A stretch of 64,000 bases of DNA from Alopecurus myosuroides (taxonomy: Eukaryota > Streptophyta > Magnoliopsida > Poales > Poaceae), in NCBI GenBank assembly GCA_028641055.1, contig CM054061.1, positions 117,477,712 to 117,541,711 of the forward strand, in the 5' to 3' direction. Below the pieces are notes generated by a model. It worked only from the letters and a program-made list of their open reading frames with translations, did no database searches and was not told the DNA's origin. Positions 11,219 through 23,733 of the stretch are shown here, piece after piece. A program made the position numbers and the translations under genes. Positions within the stretch are counted from its first letter, which is position 1. Each line of letters starts with the position of its first letter.

Positions 11219-12034
11219 ATGGATCTCAGGTTCTTCCCGCAGGTGGTTAGGATGACTCGTTGCGAGAGCACTGCCGGTTACCCGGAGATGCTGAGAGACA
11301 TGGTCACTTATCTGGGGTTCCGTTGGGCACCAGAGTACCAGGTCTACGAGCAGCAGCGAGAGTTTGACCAGACCTACTACCAGGCTATCGTCTACATTCT
11401 GTCAGATGATGGCATGAGCGTTGTCCACCGCTACGAGGCAGTAGGTTCCACAGTGGATATGACTGTGCAGCAGGCAGCTTATGTGAGTCTCACCGTCCTT
11501 CGTGCTAACTACTGGGGATTTGACGATTCTATCTATCGCCACATTCCCCGTGGTTACATAACCTCGGAGGGAGCTCACTTCACTCTCTACGACAACTTGG
11601 ATGTCTACGAGCATGATAACACCAGGCTGCACACCACCGCTTAGTTTGTGAGGCACAGTGACGCAGTTGCCACCACACTTTCTCAGGAGTTGGCCTCAGT
11701 CAGAGAGCAGCTCTACCTTGCTTTGACTCGTCTGGCAACATACACCACAGACTTTGTTGGAGATGAGCGCTTTGCACGTTTCGATCAGCCAGTTGGTCGT
11801 CGTCTGCCAGATGCTGGAGGTTACGAGCCGATCAGAGGTCCACTCCTCAACCTCGGTGCTGGTTACACTAGGATTCCACGCTTTGGAGCACAGGGAGTCG
11901 ACGCTATGTACTTCACCACACCTAGAGTCGCTCTCAGGCCACGTCAGATCTATGTGGATCATCGTTCTACCTACTTTCGTGGGCGTGCTCCTCACCGTAC
12001 CTCTCGTCGTACTACTCACCGCCGTCCTGCGTGA
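11219..12034 (+). CDS. Extra reading frame upstream of gag in D (one in-frame TAG)
   Basis: A frame of 272 codons runs from an ATG directly after CATCTGCAG to TGA at 12032-12034, interrupted only by TAG at 11642-11644. The first half (141 codons) is rich in tyrosine and charged residues; the second half ends in an arginine-rich tail (RTSRRTTHRRP) that could bind nucleic acid. No known domain is recognised. The frame could also open at the ATG at 11048, but the bases before 11219 are pyrimidine-rich and end in CAG, like a splice acceptor. It stands where other plant Gypsy groups (for example Ogre) carry an extra frame before gag. Whether the TAG is read through, suppressed or a mutation cannot be told from one copy. 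Confidence 0.5.
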
Positions 12035-12245
12035 TGAGCATGGGAGTACCGATGTATCCATTCTTAGCTATGTTTAGTTATCCTTTGGCTTTCGAACCAT
12101 GTATTGGTGTGTTGGATATTCTGATGTATTTGAACATGTGATGATGTACCTGTTGGTTATCTATTCATGCGTCGGAATAATCTCTCTTTTCGGTTACCAA
12201 GTCTATCCTTTTCTGTTGTTGTGCTAAAATGCATGTCTATTCAGG

Positions 12246-15200
12246 ATGCCGCCAACAAGGAACAACCCGCCTGAGCCACCGCCAATCACGGAGCTGTTGA
12301 CTCAGATGACTCAGGTCGTGACGCATATGGCCCAGTTCCAGGCAAATCAGCACAACAACCAGAATGCTCCACGGGTCAGCATCAAGGAGTTCCTCAGTCT
12401 GGGTCCGAGAGCTTTCGTGGCAACACGCGAGCCTCTGGATGCTGATGACTGGATCCGTGAGATGGCCAGGGCTCTGGACATTGCTCACGTTGCCGAGGAA
12501 GACAAGGTCAAGTATGCCACCTACCCACTGAAGGGTCAGGCAGCTACTTGGTGGGAGAACTACCAGACAATGAGAGCTGGCTATCCTATCACCTGGGGTT
12601 GTTTCAAGGATGCCTTCCTGAAGCACCACATCCCAGATGGTCTCATGGAAAGGATGCGTGAGGAGTTTTGCTCTCTCAAGCAGGGCAAGCTGGACGTCAT
12701 TGGCTATCAGAATGAGTTCAATCGCCTCGCTTGTTACGCTGGTGATGAGGTGTCCACTGAGGCTAAGAAGATGGCAAGGTTCCGCCGAGGTTTTAACCCG
12801 GAACTCAAGTACGCACTCACCAACATCAAGTGCAAAGACTTCGAGGAGCTCGTGAACACCGCGCTCAATGAGGAAAATGGGCGCAAGGCGTTCGAGGAGT
12901 CTCGCAAGCACTCGCGTGAGGGTGGTTCCTCCTCCAACATGACCACCCCTCCGCAGAAGCGCCGCATCTGGGTGCCAAATGGTGCTGTCACTCGGGCTCC
13001 ATATGCCCAAGCTTCTCCAGGCTTTGCTCCCCGCCCACCCAACCCATCTCAGATGCATGGTCAGAGGGTTCCAATGGGGCAGCCAAGGCCAGGTCCTCCT
13101 CGTGTCGTCACTTGCTTCAAGTGCAAGGAGACGGGGCACTACGCTGACAAGTGCACTCAGAGGAAGCTACCTCCACCACCTCGCACTAACACCAACCAGG
13201 CAATGGTGCGTGCTTCCCCGGCTAAAGCCTTCAACTCCAACAACAGGCCTGTCGGGAGGACCGCGAGGGTGAATCATATCAAGGCCGACAAAGCTGAGGA
13301 AGCTGCTGACGTCGTTCTCGGTATATTACCCGTAAACTCTTTTCTAGCTAAAGTGTTGTTTGATACCGGAGCATCGCATTCTTTTGTGTCAAAGATCTTT
13401 GCAACAACGTACAACCTAGTTCTGGTTCCACTAAGCAATCAAATCACCGTTCACTCTTCGGGATCTCAAATGTTGACTTCCAAGATAAGCATGGACAATC
13501 AAATCCTAATTGGAGGTCGCATATTCCTTGCTTCACTCATGTTGCTGGGAAATTCTGACATTGATGTCATTGTGGGCATGGATTGGTTGAAGGCCAATAA
13601 AGCTAAAATTGACTGTGCTCAAAAGTCAATAACTCTCTCCCACCCTTCTGGCCAGATAGTCTATTCTCCATATGGATCAAGGTCTATTCAGCTATGCACA
13701 CTCGATGCAAAACCTCTTCCTGCAATTGAGAATGTTCCGGTGGTTTGTGAATTCCCTGACGTCTTTCCAGAAGAGTTGCCAGGGATGCCTCCGGACAGAG
13801 CAGTTGAGTTCGTTATCGAGCTTGAGCCAGGTACTGCTCCAATCTCTAAGCATCCATACAAGATAGCTCCTCCTGAACTGAAATTGTTGAAGGAGCAAAT
13901 CGATATGTACATGGAGAAAGGTTACATTCAGCCTAGTTCCTCCGCTTGGGGTTGCCCAACTCTCTTCGTAGCCAAGAAGGATCAAACAAAGAGACTCGTG
14001 GTTGACTATCGTCCTCTCAACGAGAAAACCATCAAAAACAAGTATCCAATTCCTCGTATCGATGATCTTTTTGATCAACTTGCTGGAGCCTCAATATTCT
14101 CAAAGTTGGACTTGAGGATGGGTTACCATCAGATAAAGATCAGAAAGGAAGATATTCCAAAAACAGCTTTCACCACTCGGTACGGTCTATATGAATACAC
14201 CGTCATGTCCTTTGGTCTCACCAATGCACCGGCGACATTCTCTAGACTTATGAATTCTGTCTTCCATGAATACCTCGACAAGTTCGTTGTGGTATATCTC
14301 GATGACATTCTGGTCTACTCAAAATCCGAGGAAGAGCATGGAGAACATCTTCGTCTCACTCTCATGAAACTTTGCGAGCATCGTCTATATGCCAAGTTCT
14401 CCAAATGTGAGTTCTGGATTCCAGAAGTTGCTTACCTTGGTCATGTCATCTCTGCCAAGGGCATAGCCATTGATCCAGAAAAGGTTAAGGCAATTGTTGA
14501 TTGGAAACCTCCTAAGACGGTAAAGCAAGTAAGAAGCTTTCTTGGCTTGGCTAGCTATTGCCGTCGTTTCGTCCAAAACTTCTCCAAGATTGCCAAACCT
14601 CTCACTGATCTCACAAAGAAGGACAAGAAGTTCGTTTGGACTCCACAATGTGATGAGAGTTTCAATCTCCTGAAGACTAAACTCACTTCTACGCCAGTTC
14701 TGGTTGGCCCAGATACTACCAAACCTTTCCAGATATTCTGTGATGCTTCTCTCCAATGTCTAGGTGTAGTTCTTATGCAAGAACGTCAAGTTGTGGCTTA
14801 TGCTTCACGTCAGTTGAACGCACATGAGCAAAATTGTCCCACACATGACCTTGAACTTGCAGCAGTTGTGTTTGCCCTCAAGAAATGGAGGCAATACTTG
14901 TTGGGTAATCGCACTGAAATCTTCTCCGATCATAAGAGTCTGAAATACATCTTCACTCAACCAGATCTAAACCTCAGGCAAAGGAGATGGATTGAAAAGA
15001 TTAAAGAGTTTGATCTCACCATTTCTTACACTCCAGGCAAGGCTAATGTTATGGCCGATGCTCTCAGTCGCAAGTCCTATTGCAATAATCTCATGATCAT
15101 GGAAAGCCAACCTCCACTTCATGAAGAATTCCAGAAGCTGAACCTTGGCCTTGTTCCTCAAGGTTATCTTGCTAGCTTGACAGCCAGCCCAACTCTCGAG

Positions 15201-16634
15201 GACAAGATTCGTTCTGAACAACTTCATGATGCTGAAATGAAGAAGATTGTAGAGCACATCAAAGAAGGCAATGATAAATTCAAGTCCTTCTCAATTGATG
15301 ACAAGGGAACTGTGTTCTTCGAAGGACGCATTGCAGTTCCTCAGATTCAAAGTCTCAAAGATGTCATTCTCAAGGAGGCTCATGAAACTCCTCTCTCCAT
15401 CCACCCTGGAAGTACAAAGATGTACCAGGATCTTAAGACACTGTATTGGTGGCCTGGCATGAAACGTGAAATTGCTCAATACGTTTCTGAATGCGACGTT
15501 TGTCAACGTGTTAAGGCAGTCCATCAGAAAACAGCAGGTCTACTCCAACCTCTGAAAATTCCTGAGTGGAAGTGGGACATGATTGAAATGGACTTTGTCA
15601 CTGGTTTTCCAAAGTCCAAGAAGGGCAACGATGCAATCTTCGTTGTCATTGATCGTCTCACTAAGGTAGCTCACTTCTTTGCTGTCAAAGAAACAATCTC
15701 AGCTAGCCAGTTAGCAGAGCTCTACACAGCAAAGATTGTTCCCCTTCATGGTGTTCCTTTGGAAATAAGCTCAGACCGTGGAAGCATATTCACTTCTCAT
15801 TTCTGGAAAAGCTTTCAAGAAGCATTGGGCACCAAACTTCTGTTCAGCACAGCTTATCACCCTCAGTCTCAAGGGCAAGTCGAAAGAGTCAATCAGATTC
15901 TCGAGGATATGCTCAGAGCATGTGGTCTCTCCTTTGGCATGAAATGGGAGGATTGCCTTCCATATGCTGAATTCTCCTACAACAACAGCTTCCAGGCAAG
16001 CCTAGGTATGGCACCATTTGAAGCACTCTATGGCCGCAGATGCAGAAGTCCAATCAATTGGTCTGGAGCTAGTGAACGTTCACTCTTAGGCCCTGACATT
16101 GTTAAGGAAGCCGAAGAGAAAGTTTGTATCATTCGTGACAATCTCAAGATTGCTCAGTCTCGTCAGAAGAGTTACTATGACAGCAAGCACCGGGATATGA
16201 TCTATGCACCTGGTGACAAAGCATATCTCCGTGTAACTCCCCTCAGAGGCACTCATCGTTTTGGTGTGAAAGGAAAGCTGGCACCAAGATACATTGGTCC
16301 TTTCAACATTCTCTCAAGGCGTGCAGAAAATGCCTATCGTCTTGAACTTCCAGAAAAACTATCCAAGGTGCATGATGTGTTTCACGTGTCACAGCTCAAG
16401 AAGTGTTTCAAAGATCCAGATCGTGCAGTTGATCATGATTCCATTGAACTGCAAGATGATCTCTCTTATGAGGAGCACCCTGTTCGAATTCTCGATGAGA
16501 CCGAGCGTAAGACTCGCAACAAGAGCACCAAGTTCTTGAAAGTGCAGTGGTCGCATCATTCCGATAAAGAGGCAACGTGGGAGACCGAAGAGGATCTTCG
16601 CAAGAAGTATCCGGACCTTTTCGCTTCTCAGTAA
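12246..16634 (+). CDS. Gag-pol polyprotein of element D (intact, chromovirus type)
   Basis: Single unbroken frame of 1462 residues. Gag covers about residues 1-280, with a CCHC zinc knuckle from residue 290 ([14 protein letters not shown]). The protease has DTGA at about 373. Reverse transcriptase has the YLDD box at 684-687. RNase H has its first aspartate near 833 (FCDAS). Integrase has an HHCC zinc-binding region and the D-D-E triad at 1116, 1177 and 1213, with 35 residues between the last two. The C-terminus carries a chromodomain-like segment ([18 protein letters not shown]), typical of chromoviruses and thought to guide integration. All checked catalytic residues are present, so the protein could be active. 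The start ATG follows CTATTCAGG, a possible splice acceptor. There is no separate pol frame and no frameshift. Confidence 0.95.
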   Translation: MPPTRNNPPEPPPITELLTQMTQVVTHMAQFQANQHNNQNAPRVSIKEFLSLGPRAFVATREPLDADDWIREMARALDIAHVAEEDKVKYATYPLKGQAATWWENYQTMRAGYPITWGCFKDAFLKHHIPDGLMERMREEFCSLKQGKLDVIGYQNEFNRLACYAGDEVSTEAKKMARFRRGFNPELKYALTNIKCKDFEELVNTALNEENGRKAFEESRKHSREGGSSSNMTTPPQKRRIWVPNGAVTRAPYAQASPGFAPRPPNPSQMHGQRVPMGQPRPGPPRVVTCFKCKETGHYADKCTQRKLPPPPRTNTNQAMVRASPAKAFNSNNRPVGRTARVNHIKADKAEEAADVVLGILPVNSFLAKVLFDTGASHSFVSKIFATTYNLVLVPLSNQITVHSSGSQMLTSKISMDNQILIGGRIFLASLMLLGNSDIDVIVGMDWLKANKAKIDCAQKSITLSHPSGQIVYSPYGSRSIQLCTLDAKPLPAIENVPVVCEFPDVFPEELPGMPPDRAVEFVIELEPGTAPISKHPYKIAPPELKLLKEQIDMYMEKGYIQPSSSAWGCPTLFVAKKDQTKRLVVDYRPLNEKTIKNKYPIPRIDDLFDQLAGASIFSKLDLRMGYHQIKIRKEDIPKTAFTTRYGLYEYTVMSFGLTNAPATFSRLMNSVFHEYLDKFVVVYLDDILVYSKSEEEHGEHLRLTLMKLCEHRLYAKFSKCEFWIPEVAYLGHVISAKGIAIDPEKVKAIVDWKPPKTVKQVRSFLGLASYCRRFVQNFSKIAKPLTDLTKKDKKFVWTPQCDESFNLLKTKLTSTPVLVGPDTTKPFQIFCDASLQCLGVVLMQERQVVAYASRQLNAHEQNCPTHDLELAAVVFALKKWRQYLLGNRTEIFSDHKSLKYIFTQPDLNLRQRRWIEKIKEFDLTISYTPGKANVMADALSRKSYCNNLMIMESQPPLHEEFQKLNLGLVPQGYLASLTASPTLEDKIRSEQLHDAEMKKIVEHIKEGNDKFKSFSIDDKGTVFFEGRIAVPQIQSLKDVILKEAHETPLSIHPGSTKMYQDLKTLYWWPGMKREIAQYVSECDVCQRVKAVHQKTAGLLQPLKIPEWKWDMIEMDFVTGFPKSKKGNDAIFVVIDRLTKVAHFFAVKETISASQLAELYTAKIVPLHGVPLEISSDRGSIFTSHFWKSFQEALGTKLLFSTAYHPQSQGQVERVNQILEDMLRACGLSFGMKWEDCLPYAEFSYNNSFQASLGMAPFEALYGRRCRSPINWSGASERSLLGPDIVKEAEEKVCIIRDNLKIAQSRQKSYYDSKHRDMIYAPGDKAYLRVTPLRGTHRFGVKGKLAPRYIGPFNILSRRAENAYRLELPEKLSKVHDVFHVSQLKKCFKDPDRAVDHDSIELQDDLSYEEHPVRILDETERKTRNKSTKFLKVQWSHHSDKEATWETEEDLRKKYPDLFASQ

Positions 16635-16656
16635 GGAATCTCGGGGCGCGATTCCT

Positions 16657-16670
16657 TCAAGGGGGCGTTT
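16657..16670 (+). promoter_or_regulatory. Polypurine tract of element D
   Basis: AAGGGGGCG directly precedes the 3' LTR start at 16671, the expected place for the plus-strand primer. Confidence 0.8.
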
Positions 16671-19600
16671 TGTAACATCCCAAGTATGAAAACACCCCTA
16701 GAATGTTTGTTTCTTGCTTTAATTAAAGTTTTGCATCATGTCATCATGCTCATTGCCTTGTTTGCATTTGTTTTGCATTGTTATTTCTGTTGTTATGCAT
16801 CTGTTTCAAATTGCTATCTATTTCAAATTCAAACCAATTTCTAAAGCAATTTGTTCATACTTGTTATGTTACAACACTTCAAATAAAAAGTTCAAATAAA
16901 AACAACCAATTGTTTCCAATTAATCCATAGGTTCAAACCATTAAATTATGGCTTTTAATAAATTAATTAATCCAAACTTAATTCAGTTGGTCTTTCAAAT
17001 TCAAATAAAAAACATTCAAACATGTACCCAATTTCAACTTATGAAAATCAGCAAAATAACCCTAATCATTTGTTCTATTTAACCAATAGGGTCCACCCTA
17101 TTAAAAATGTTGCTTTTAATAATAATCAATTAATAAGCACTTCTTTCAAATATTGAATTAAATCACAAACAGTAATTTAAATTTGAATTTTTGCAAAACC
17201 AAAGTTAACATTTGGTTGTGTTTGACCTAAATAGCACACCCAAATTTTTATAAATTTTTTATTAACTCCAAACCTATCCTTTTCTTCCATTTTCCTATTT
17301 CTGCAAAAAAAAATATCAAAACCAAAAATAGAAAAAAAAAACGAGGGGGAGAGGCAGTGGGCTCAGCCAGCGCGAGCCAGCCCACCACTTACCTCCCGCG
17401 CGGCCCGCGTACCGCTTCGCACCTCCTCCTCCTTCGTCTAATCGTACGGCGGCACATCCGGGGGTGCCACGGCGGCAGCGACACCACCCCGACGGCCAGC
17501 AGCGCCTCTGGCCCCCTATAAAGCTAGCCCTAGGCCGCGCCGCAGCCCTAGCCTAGCTACTCCATCTTCCCTCGAGCTCGCGCCGCCGTTTCCCTCTCCC
17601 TCTCGCCGGATTTCCCTCCCTCTGCAACTCATCGGAGAGCGCCGTTTCTGAATCCTCGTCGACCACCGCCGCCATGGACCTCCTCCACCCTAGCTAGCCA
17701 CAGGAACCGTACCAGCGTATCTCCCTCTCCCTCGACGACACTTCCCCGACGCCATCTGCTGCCCGGATCGACGCCGCGGTCCTCGACGTCGCCGGCAGCC
17801 GTGCTACCTCGGGCCTCTGCAGCGACTACATCGCCGGTGAGCTCGCCGTGCTTCCATCTCCCCCTCTCTGCTTGCGCGAGCACCAACACACAACACCGCA
17901 CACCCCCAGCACAGCAGCAGAGCATCACAACCACAGCACGCTGCCGTTCGCCGCCGTCGTTGTTCTCTGACAGAGTTCAGTTAGCGCGCGCGCGTTTGAG
18001 TTTCAGTTAACCTAACTGAACTACAACCTAGCTGCAGCCCCTTACCTGACAAGATCCGCTCGCTCACCCCAGTGGCAACGCCACAGCGCGCGCACTGGAG
18101 AGGCCAGGGTTCGATCCCTGGCTCTCGCACGGGAGAAAACCCATCTTTTTTTTCACGCAGTGCTGACAGGGTGGCCCCCCATGTCAGCCACTCTGTTGCC
18201 ACGCAAGCACACGCTGGCCCAGGGCCCATCTGGCAGTGCCTTGGGCTAGCTAACTGTGCGGTATCAAATGTTTTCCACCTTTTCTGTTTTCACAAACAAG
18301 TCCTTTTAATTACAGAATGGCCCCTGAAACTAAAAAGCTAATAACTTTTATTTTATAATTCCAAATAACAAAAATAAAATATGTGCACTGCCCCAAATTC
18401 AATTATCTACCTATTTATAACATTTGTTTTCTGTTTTGAATTTTCCAAATGCATTTCAAATTTGAATTCAAACAATTCATTTGTAATTTGATAAAATCCA
18501 TAACTAATTCATACTAAATCCAAATAATGCAAATAAAATATGTTTTCCATGCTATTTCAAACCACCTATTCAAATATAAATTTTGTTTCATGGTTTGAAT
18601 AATTAAAATTGCTTAAATATTTTAAACCTTGTTTAAATCATTTAAATTTGCTAAATTCATAACTTGCTCAAATTAAATTATTTTTGAACATGTAAAATAT
18701 GTTTTCAAACTAGAAAATTATAAACTTTTCTAATATGAACTTGAATTTATGTTTGGAACAAATAAAATTCAAATAATTCTCAAACTTGATTTAAATTCAT
18801 TTAAAATTTGTTTAATCTTGGTTAAGTCATAATAAATTCATCCTAACTCCTTTTTCAATATTTGAAACATGTAATCCAACTAAAATTTTGTATTCTTTTC
18901 AAATATGAATTTTGTTATTTGTTTTGAACACTTTAAATTGGTGAAAACAACAACTATTTGTGTAATTCCTTTAAGGAACCAAAAATTCCCTAACTTAATA
19001 CATAAATTTCTAAATTGGTAAACCTTATTTCCAATTGGTTCTATTGTTGTTATTTTGTTGTTTTCCTCATCCATGCATCATACTAATTCACTTTCACCTG
19101 TTGGTTAATTGGAAAACAATTGTTTCAACAAAAATTCATGGACCTTTTCCATATGCAATCCAATTGCATATGGGTCCATTTAAATTGTGTTACCATGTTA
19201 ACTAGTTTAAGTTTGGTGCATCCATTAACTTGACATGCATCATCCCATGATTGTGCACTACGCCATGATATTGATTGTTTATCTTTCCGCATTGTTTGTT
19301 TGCTTCTTCTCGGATAGACGACGACGTTGAGGCAGACGATACTTACGACACCCCTTCTGAGGATCTAGCTCAGTACCAGGCTGCTGAGTTTGCAGGCAAG
19401 TTATCACTCACATGAACCACTGTGTTCCTTTCAACATTGGTTACCGATACTTTCCGTTGTCTATTTATGCTAGCCATATGTATCGTTGCTTCTGTTACGA
19501 ACCTATCACATGAATCCCTTAACCCTGATATTGCCTCACCTCCACTCCTACACCCCCATTGTTTGAGCCAGTGTCTTACTAGCATGCTTAGGTTGTTTTG

Positions 19601-21124
19601 CTCGAGTCTGTTACCCGTTACTTTCCGTTACTATATATTTCTACTATGTTCTGGGGCTCGATATTAACCAATCAACCTGTGAATAATATGCTGATAAGGC
19701 ATCGGCAGGAGGCCCTGTGTGGTTTTGAGGCCTGCTAGTGTCGACCCTAATAGGAAAAGGGTCTTGTCTACTGATCCATGATGAGCGCACTATCCGCATG
19801 TGGGAAGTGTGTATGGGCGCCCCCCTCAATTTGATTCGATTCGCATCTCGTCCAAATCGCCTCATTTAGTTCGTGTTTTCTATTTGCCGCATGCATGTTT
19901 TTGCGAGCCCAGCGCAGCGTGGAACTTTTGTAGTCGGCATATAGGGGGACACGTTCTTAGAGTGCTATGAGGGTCCCCTTTCTTTGGGGCTCGATTAGCC
20001 GTGCGCCCAAGGTGCTTTGGGCTTGATGCGAAGAAGAGTTGAGTTGTGTTGAGTGCCCCGCTTGGTGGGAGGCATCCCATCTGGCGGGTTATTCTTACGT
20101 GTACGGCCAAATTGGTGCACCCCTGCAGGGATAAATCTTCTCGAGAAGCCGTGTTTTCCGCGGTTATGGTTAACTTGGTGAAAGTACTGGCTAACAAGTA
20201 CTCAGAACAACTTAAACCTACTTAATGTTACCTGACTAGTAATAGGCTGATTGACACAATAATTTGATCCATTATTCATTAATCCAACTGTGTGAGTTAT
20301 CCTCGGATTGCTTCTTTGGATAAGGGGCGAGGACCAGGATGGGTTTGTTTGGTGGTTAGTTATAGCTGGTTACGATACGATATCTTATCTTCTTTCTGTT
20401 AGCCGGAAGTGGTAGAATCTCTGTAGTTGGTTAGCGCAGCCAGTTGCAGCATCTTTTATATCCCCTTTCTTCCGTTGAACCCAAGGCATCTGTGCTTGGT
20501 GTAGACGGGCTACACTTTGGTGAACTGTGAGTCTTGCTTGCCAGTACGTTTATGTACTGACCCCTTTGGGGCTGTGGTTTCCGCAGACTACGCTTACGAG
20601 GATCCAGGTGACGGCTACTATGTGGAGTTTGACGGGGCTGCTGACGAGTAGATAGCGGACCCGGGCAGGATCCAAGACATCGTGGATGGGCTCCGTCTTT
20701 CTTTCAGTTCCCGGCTTCTTAAGCCTATTTGGATTTGTCTGTACTCAGACCCTTGAATGCTTCCGCTGAGATGTAATGATGTTATGTTGGGACATGTGTC
20801 CTCTGGATGATTGTATTTGCTATCTCTGCTCTAGTGAGAGCAATTTGCAACTTATTTCAATCTTTTGTGTCTTAGAGATATGTTGTGCTATCATTCTGTT
20901 ACAAGCCGTTGACGTACCATGTGTGTATGGTATGAAGTACGTCAATGGTAGTGTCCTGATTTCTATGGGATAGTTTACGTCGACGCTGAACAGATAGGGG
21001 TTGGTTGTCACACATACGTGTGTTGGCCTACTCGTAAGAGGACGCGGGTGCCGGTAAGCCCCGTAATCCAATCTACTACTGTTCAACGGAACGGCGAGTA
21101 TCCTTTAGAAGTCCGGGTGCGACA
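16671..21124 (+). repeat. 3' LTR of element D
   Basis: It starts TGTAACATCC and ends GCGACA against the AAAGG duplication. It matches the 5' LTR throughout; differences are scattered single bases and a few one-base indels. It ends the element's transcript and carries a second copy of every feature described for the 5' LTR. Confidence 0.93.
17674..20651 (+). pseudogene. Second copy of the candidate spliced acidic frame (3' LTR of D)
   Basis: Exons correspond to 17674-17836, 19318-19395 and 20587-20651 with the same donor and acceptor bases, including the GC-type donor, and the same early TAG. Against the 5' copy I see five substitutions in the exons: three silent and two that change a residue (Ser to Ala in exon 1, Glu to Gly in exon 3). 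Exon 2 is identical. In this position the frame would lie downstream of gag-pol or be driven by the 3' LTR promoter. Confidence 0.35.
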
Positions 21125-22239
21125 AAAGGGGTGTGGCTGCCTCAGCCACCCCCTCGGGCTCCTCTTTCGACTACATATGCCTCGTGACCTAAAAACCGAG
21201 GGGTTTTTGTCATATTCCACAGAAAAACACCAGAACATCGGCGCCATCTTGAAACCCAGTTCGGGGATCAGAAGTGCATGTTCTGGCACCCTGCCGGGAC
21301 AGGGATTCGAAGGAGATCATCGCCATCGTCATCGCCACCACTTCTCCTTCAACCATCCATGATTCCCCCATCCATGTGTGAGTAATCCCCGCTGTAGGCT
21401 GAGAGGGATGGAAGGGATTGGATGAAATTGTTCATGTAATAATGCTAAATAGTTAGGGCATGGTGCCTAGTATCCGTTGTTAGTGCTTTATATCGTTGTT
21501 GCAACTTGTTATGCTTCATGCTTGTCACTAGGGCCCGAGTGGCATGATCTCAGATTTGAACATGTTATTGTTTCATGAAGATAATTATGTTTTTGATCAT
21601 ACCTGCAAGTTGTTTGCACACATTTTTGTCCGGAACCCGAGGCCCCAAAGTGACAATAACTTGGACAACCGGAGGGGATGGTTGTGATATGAGGATCACA
21701 TGTGTTCACGGAGTGTTAATGCTTTGCTCCGGTGCTTTATTAAAAGGAGCACCTTAATTACCAGTAGTTTCCCTTGAGGCCCCGCTGCAACAGGTTGGTA
21801 GGACAGAAGATGTTGTGCAAGTTTCTCATTGCGAGCACGTACGACTAAATTGGAACATATGCCTATATTTTGCCTAGTACTTGTATGCTTTATTATTATC
21901 TATCTGCAATTCCCATGTTTTGATTATTATATGAACTATCTTATCGATGCAACACCTGTTCATCCATCCCTATGCCTATAGTACTTTAATCATGCTGTTT
22001 CCCACAATTGCTACCGCTGTTACTATTTTACTCCTGCTGTTACTTTACTACTGGTACTGCTATAAAATTGTTATCACTGCTAAACTGTTGCGAGCAAGTC
22101 TACTTTCAGGTGCAGCTGAACTGACAACTCATCTGTTAAGGCTTACAAATATTCTTTGGCTTCCCTTGTGTTGAATCAATTAATTTGGGTTTTACTTCCC
22201 TCGAAGACTGTTGCGATCCCCTATACTTCTGGATCATCA
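21125..22239 (+). repeat. 3' LTR of element A, second part
   Basis: It continues the LTR broken at 6221, with AAAGG at 21125-21129 as the right duplication copy. The segment around 21250-21300 (GGGATCAGAAG, TTCTGGCACCCTGCCGGGAC) matches the B LTRs on the opposite strand. It ends GGATCATCA at 22239. Total LTR is about 1.23 kb, shorter than in B (1.39 kb) because of internal deletion. No host gene is seen in it. Confidence 0.8.
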
Positions 22240-23733
22240 GACACCCAAGAGATTACATGATCCACTAGGTGTCGGGAGGATAACCCCCGGGTTTCTCAAA
22301 GTACCTAGAAGAGCAATCCTTCACCTGGCTCAAACCGGCTGTATTAGCCAGAAGCCATGTACAACGTTCTCCAAAGAGCAATATTAACCAGACAAGCTGA
22401 TGAGCCAGCTGGTCATCCGGCCAGTCGGAGTGTTTATTTTGCCGGCTGCCAAGACGAAGCCCGCTACGAGAAGTCAAAGGCGACACAGGGGTATGGGCAG
22501 TGTACAAGGTGGCGCCGCCCACAGCACCCCCCACATCTTTAATACCGCGGCAGGACAGAGGCAAGGAAACGTAGTCGGAGGAGCCAGTCTACCACACCTC
22601 CCATAGTACCGCCGTACTAGGCGGCTAGACATTGTGCCCCTCGTCAGTCGGGGGCGCGGACCTGTAGCAGTTGTCCGTGGGGCCCAATCGGTTAACTGTA
22701 GCACAGTCGGTCCTATCTGTAAGCGGCCTATCTGCTCCTATATGATGCAGGCCGGGTACGCCAAGGAGATTAGAATTGATAATAATAAGATATATTTTCT
22801 TTTCATCTAAATAAGCATATTTTAGTGTGCCAGGAAGAATTTTAAGCTCATACACGAGATATCCTTGAGGTGGTAAAGGCACCCCCAAAGATTTATTTTG
22901 GCAAATTGTGTTTGATAATAGGAGGTTGATCAAGGAAAATATCCTCATATACATATCATTCTCATGTTCTTCTATAAATTTCTGCAAAGGATTATCAGGA
23001 GGTACATCAATAGAAGCAATTCTTTAAATAGCTAAATCTTCATTAGGCAATTTGATGTTTTTTAGCAAACTTACCAAAATTAAATTCATAATGCTCACTA
23101 CTAAATTTTACAGACACTTTATGTTTCTTACAATCAATAACTACACCATAAATATTAAGGAAAGGTCTACCAAATATAATAGGACAAGGTTTATCTTCAA
23201 CTAAACCAAGTATTAGAAAATCAGTAGGGTACTTTACCTTACCACAAATAACTTCAACATCTCTAACAATACCCACTGGAGAAATAGTTTTTCTATTTGA
23301 GAGTAAATTAGTAACATCAATATCTTCAATCTCACATGGAGTAATCTCATTCATGACTTCTTGATAAAGGGAAAAAAGAATAACACTTCCACTTGACCCC
23401 AAATCACAAAGTCCATAATACTTATGATCACCTATCTTAACAGAAACCACATGTGTGCCAACAGTAGATTTAGCATGCTTATTTGGTGACACATGATTAG
23501 AAGCAGTCTAAAAAAAATATAGCACTACCATAAATATTTTCAGTAACAAGGTCTTTAACCAAATCTACTTGAGGTTCAACATTTATTTGATCTCCGGATT
23601 CATCATTTTTCCTACCATTTTCTTTACTATGCTCTTAGCAAAAGAATGTTCTCTTATTCTAACAGGAAAATGTGGTTTCTCAAAGTGAAGAGCAGGTAAA
23701 ATAGGATCAACATTGCTAACAAGTATCTCACTA
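22240..23733 (-). mobile_element. Fragment E: Gypsy gag-protease remnant with flanking repeat
   Basis: 22240-22510 matches 61922-62188 closely. 22511-22757 is GC-rich and not coding. 22758-23733 encodes on the minus strand the protease region and the short stretch that normally leads into reverse transcriptase. Similarity to the right-end relative stops near 23733. No reverse transcriptase core is present. It is probably the target into which A inserted. Confidence 0.6.
22758..23640 (-). pseudogene. Aspartic protease and start of the pol linker, fragment E
   Basis: Minus-strand frame 23492-23043 has GDHKYYGLCDLGSSGSV, the DLGS form of the retropepsin active site, and IIFGRPFLNIYG, the usual second protease block. 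After a stop near 23024 the frame continues to about 22758 with LPPQGYLVYELK and LKYAYLDEKK, which in related Gypsy proteins stands just before reverse transcriptase. There the similarity ends, so pol has been deleted. The piece upstream of 23492 is also broken by stops. Confidence 0.65.

Larger units (their letters stand above)
6222..21124 (+). mobile_element. Element D: complete chromovirus-type Gypsy retrotransposon with 4.45-kb LTRs
   Basis: Full element of 14,903 bp bounded by perfect 5-bp duplications AAAGG (6217-6221 and 21125-21129). LTRs are 4451 and 4454 bp, start TGTAACATCC and end GTGCGACA. A primer binding site matching initiator tRNA-Met lies 2 bases after the 5' LTR. Internal order: leader, an extra frame, one long gag-pol frame, polypurine tract. 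By eye the LTRs differ at about 1% of positions, so the insertion is young compared with its host element A. Domain order gag-protease-RT-RNaseH-integrase-chromodomain places it with chromoviruses, most like the Tekay/Del lineage. Family not named. Confidence 0.93.
705..22239 (+). mobile_element. Element A: decayed non-autonomous Athila-like Gypsy element, split by D
   Basis: Order on the plus strand: C-terminal gag, aspartic protease, an Athila ORF1-like frame, a long non-coding spacer, a polypurine tract (6085-6098) and a 3' LTR (6099-6221 continued at 21125-22239). The 5' part lies off-window beyond the insertion at 1-704. Element D (6222-21124) interrupts the LTR. No reverse transcriptase, RNase H or integrase is present, so the element is non-autonomous by structure. 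Protein and LTR similarity show it is the same family as minus-strand element B, but A is more decayed, with several stops and frameshifts. The sequence right of its LTR (GACACC...) continues fragment E, so A probably inserted into E. Confidence 0.8.

Noticed and set aside
12237..13139. Long minus-strand frame (300 codons) opposite the D gag
   Set aside because: It mirrors the intact gag-pol frame and shows no known motif; a shadow of high-GC coding DNA.
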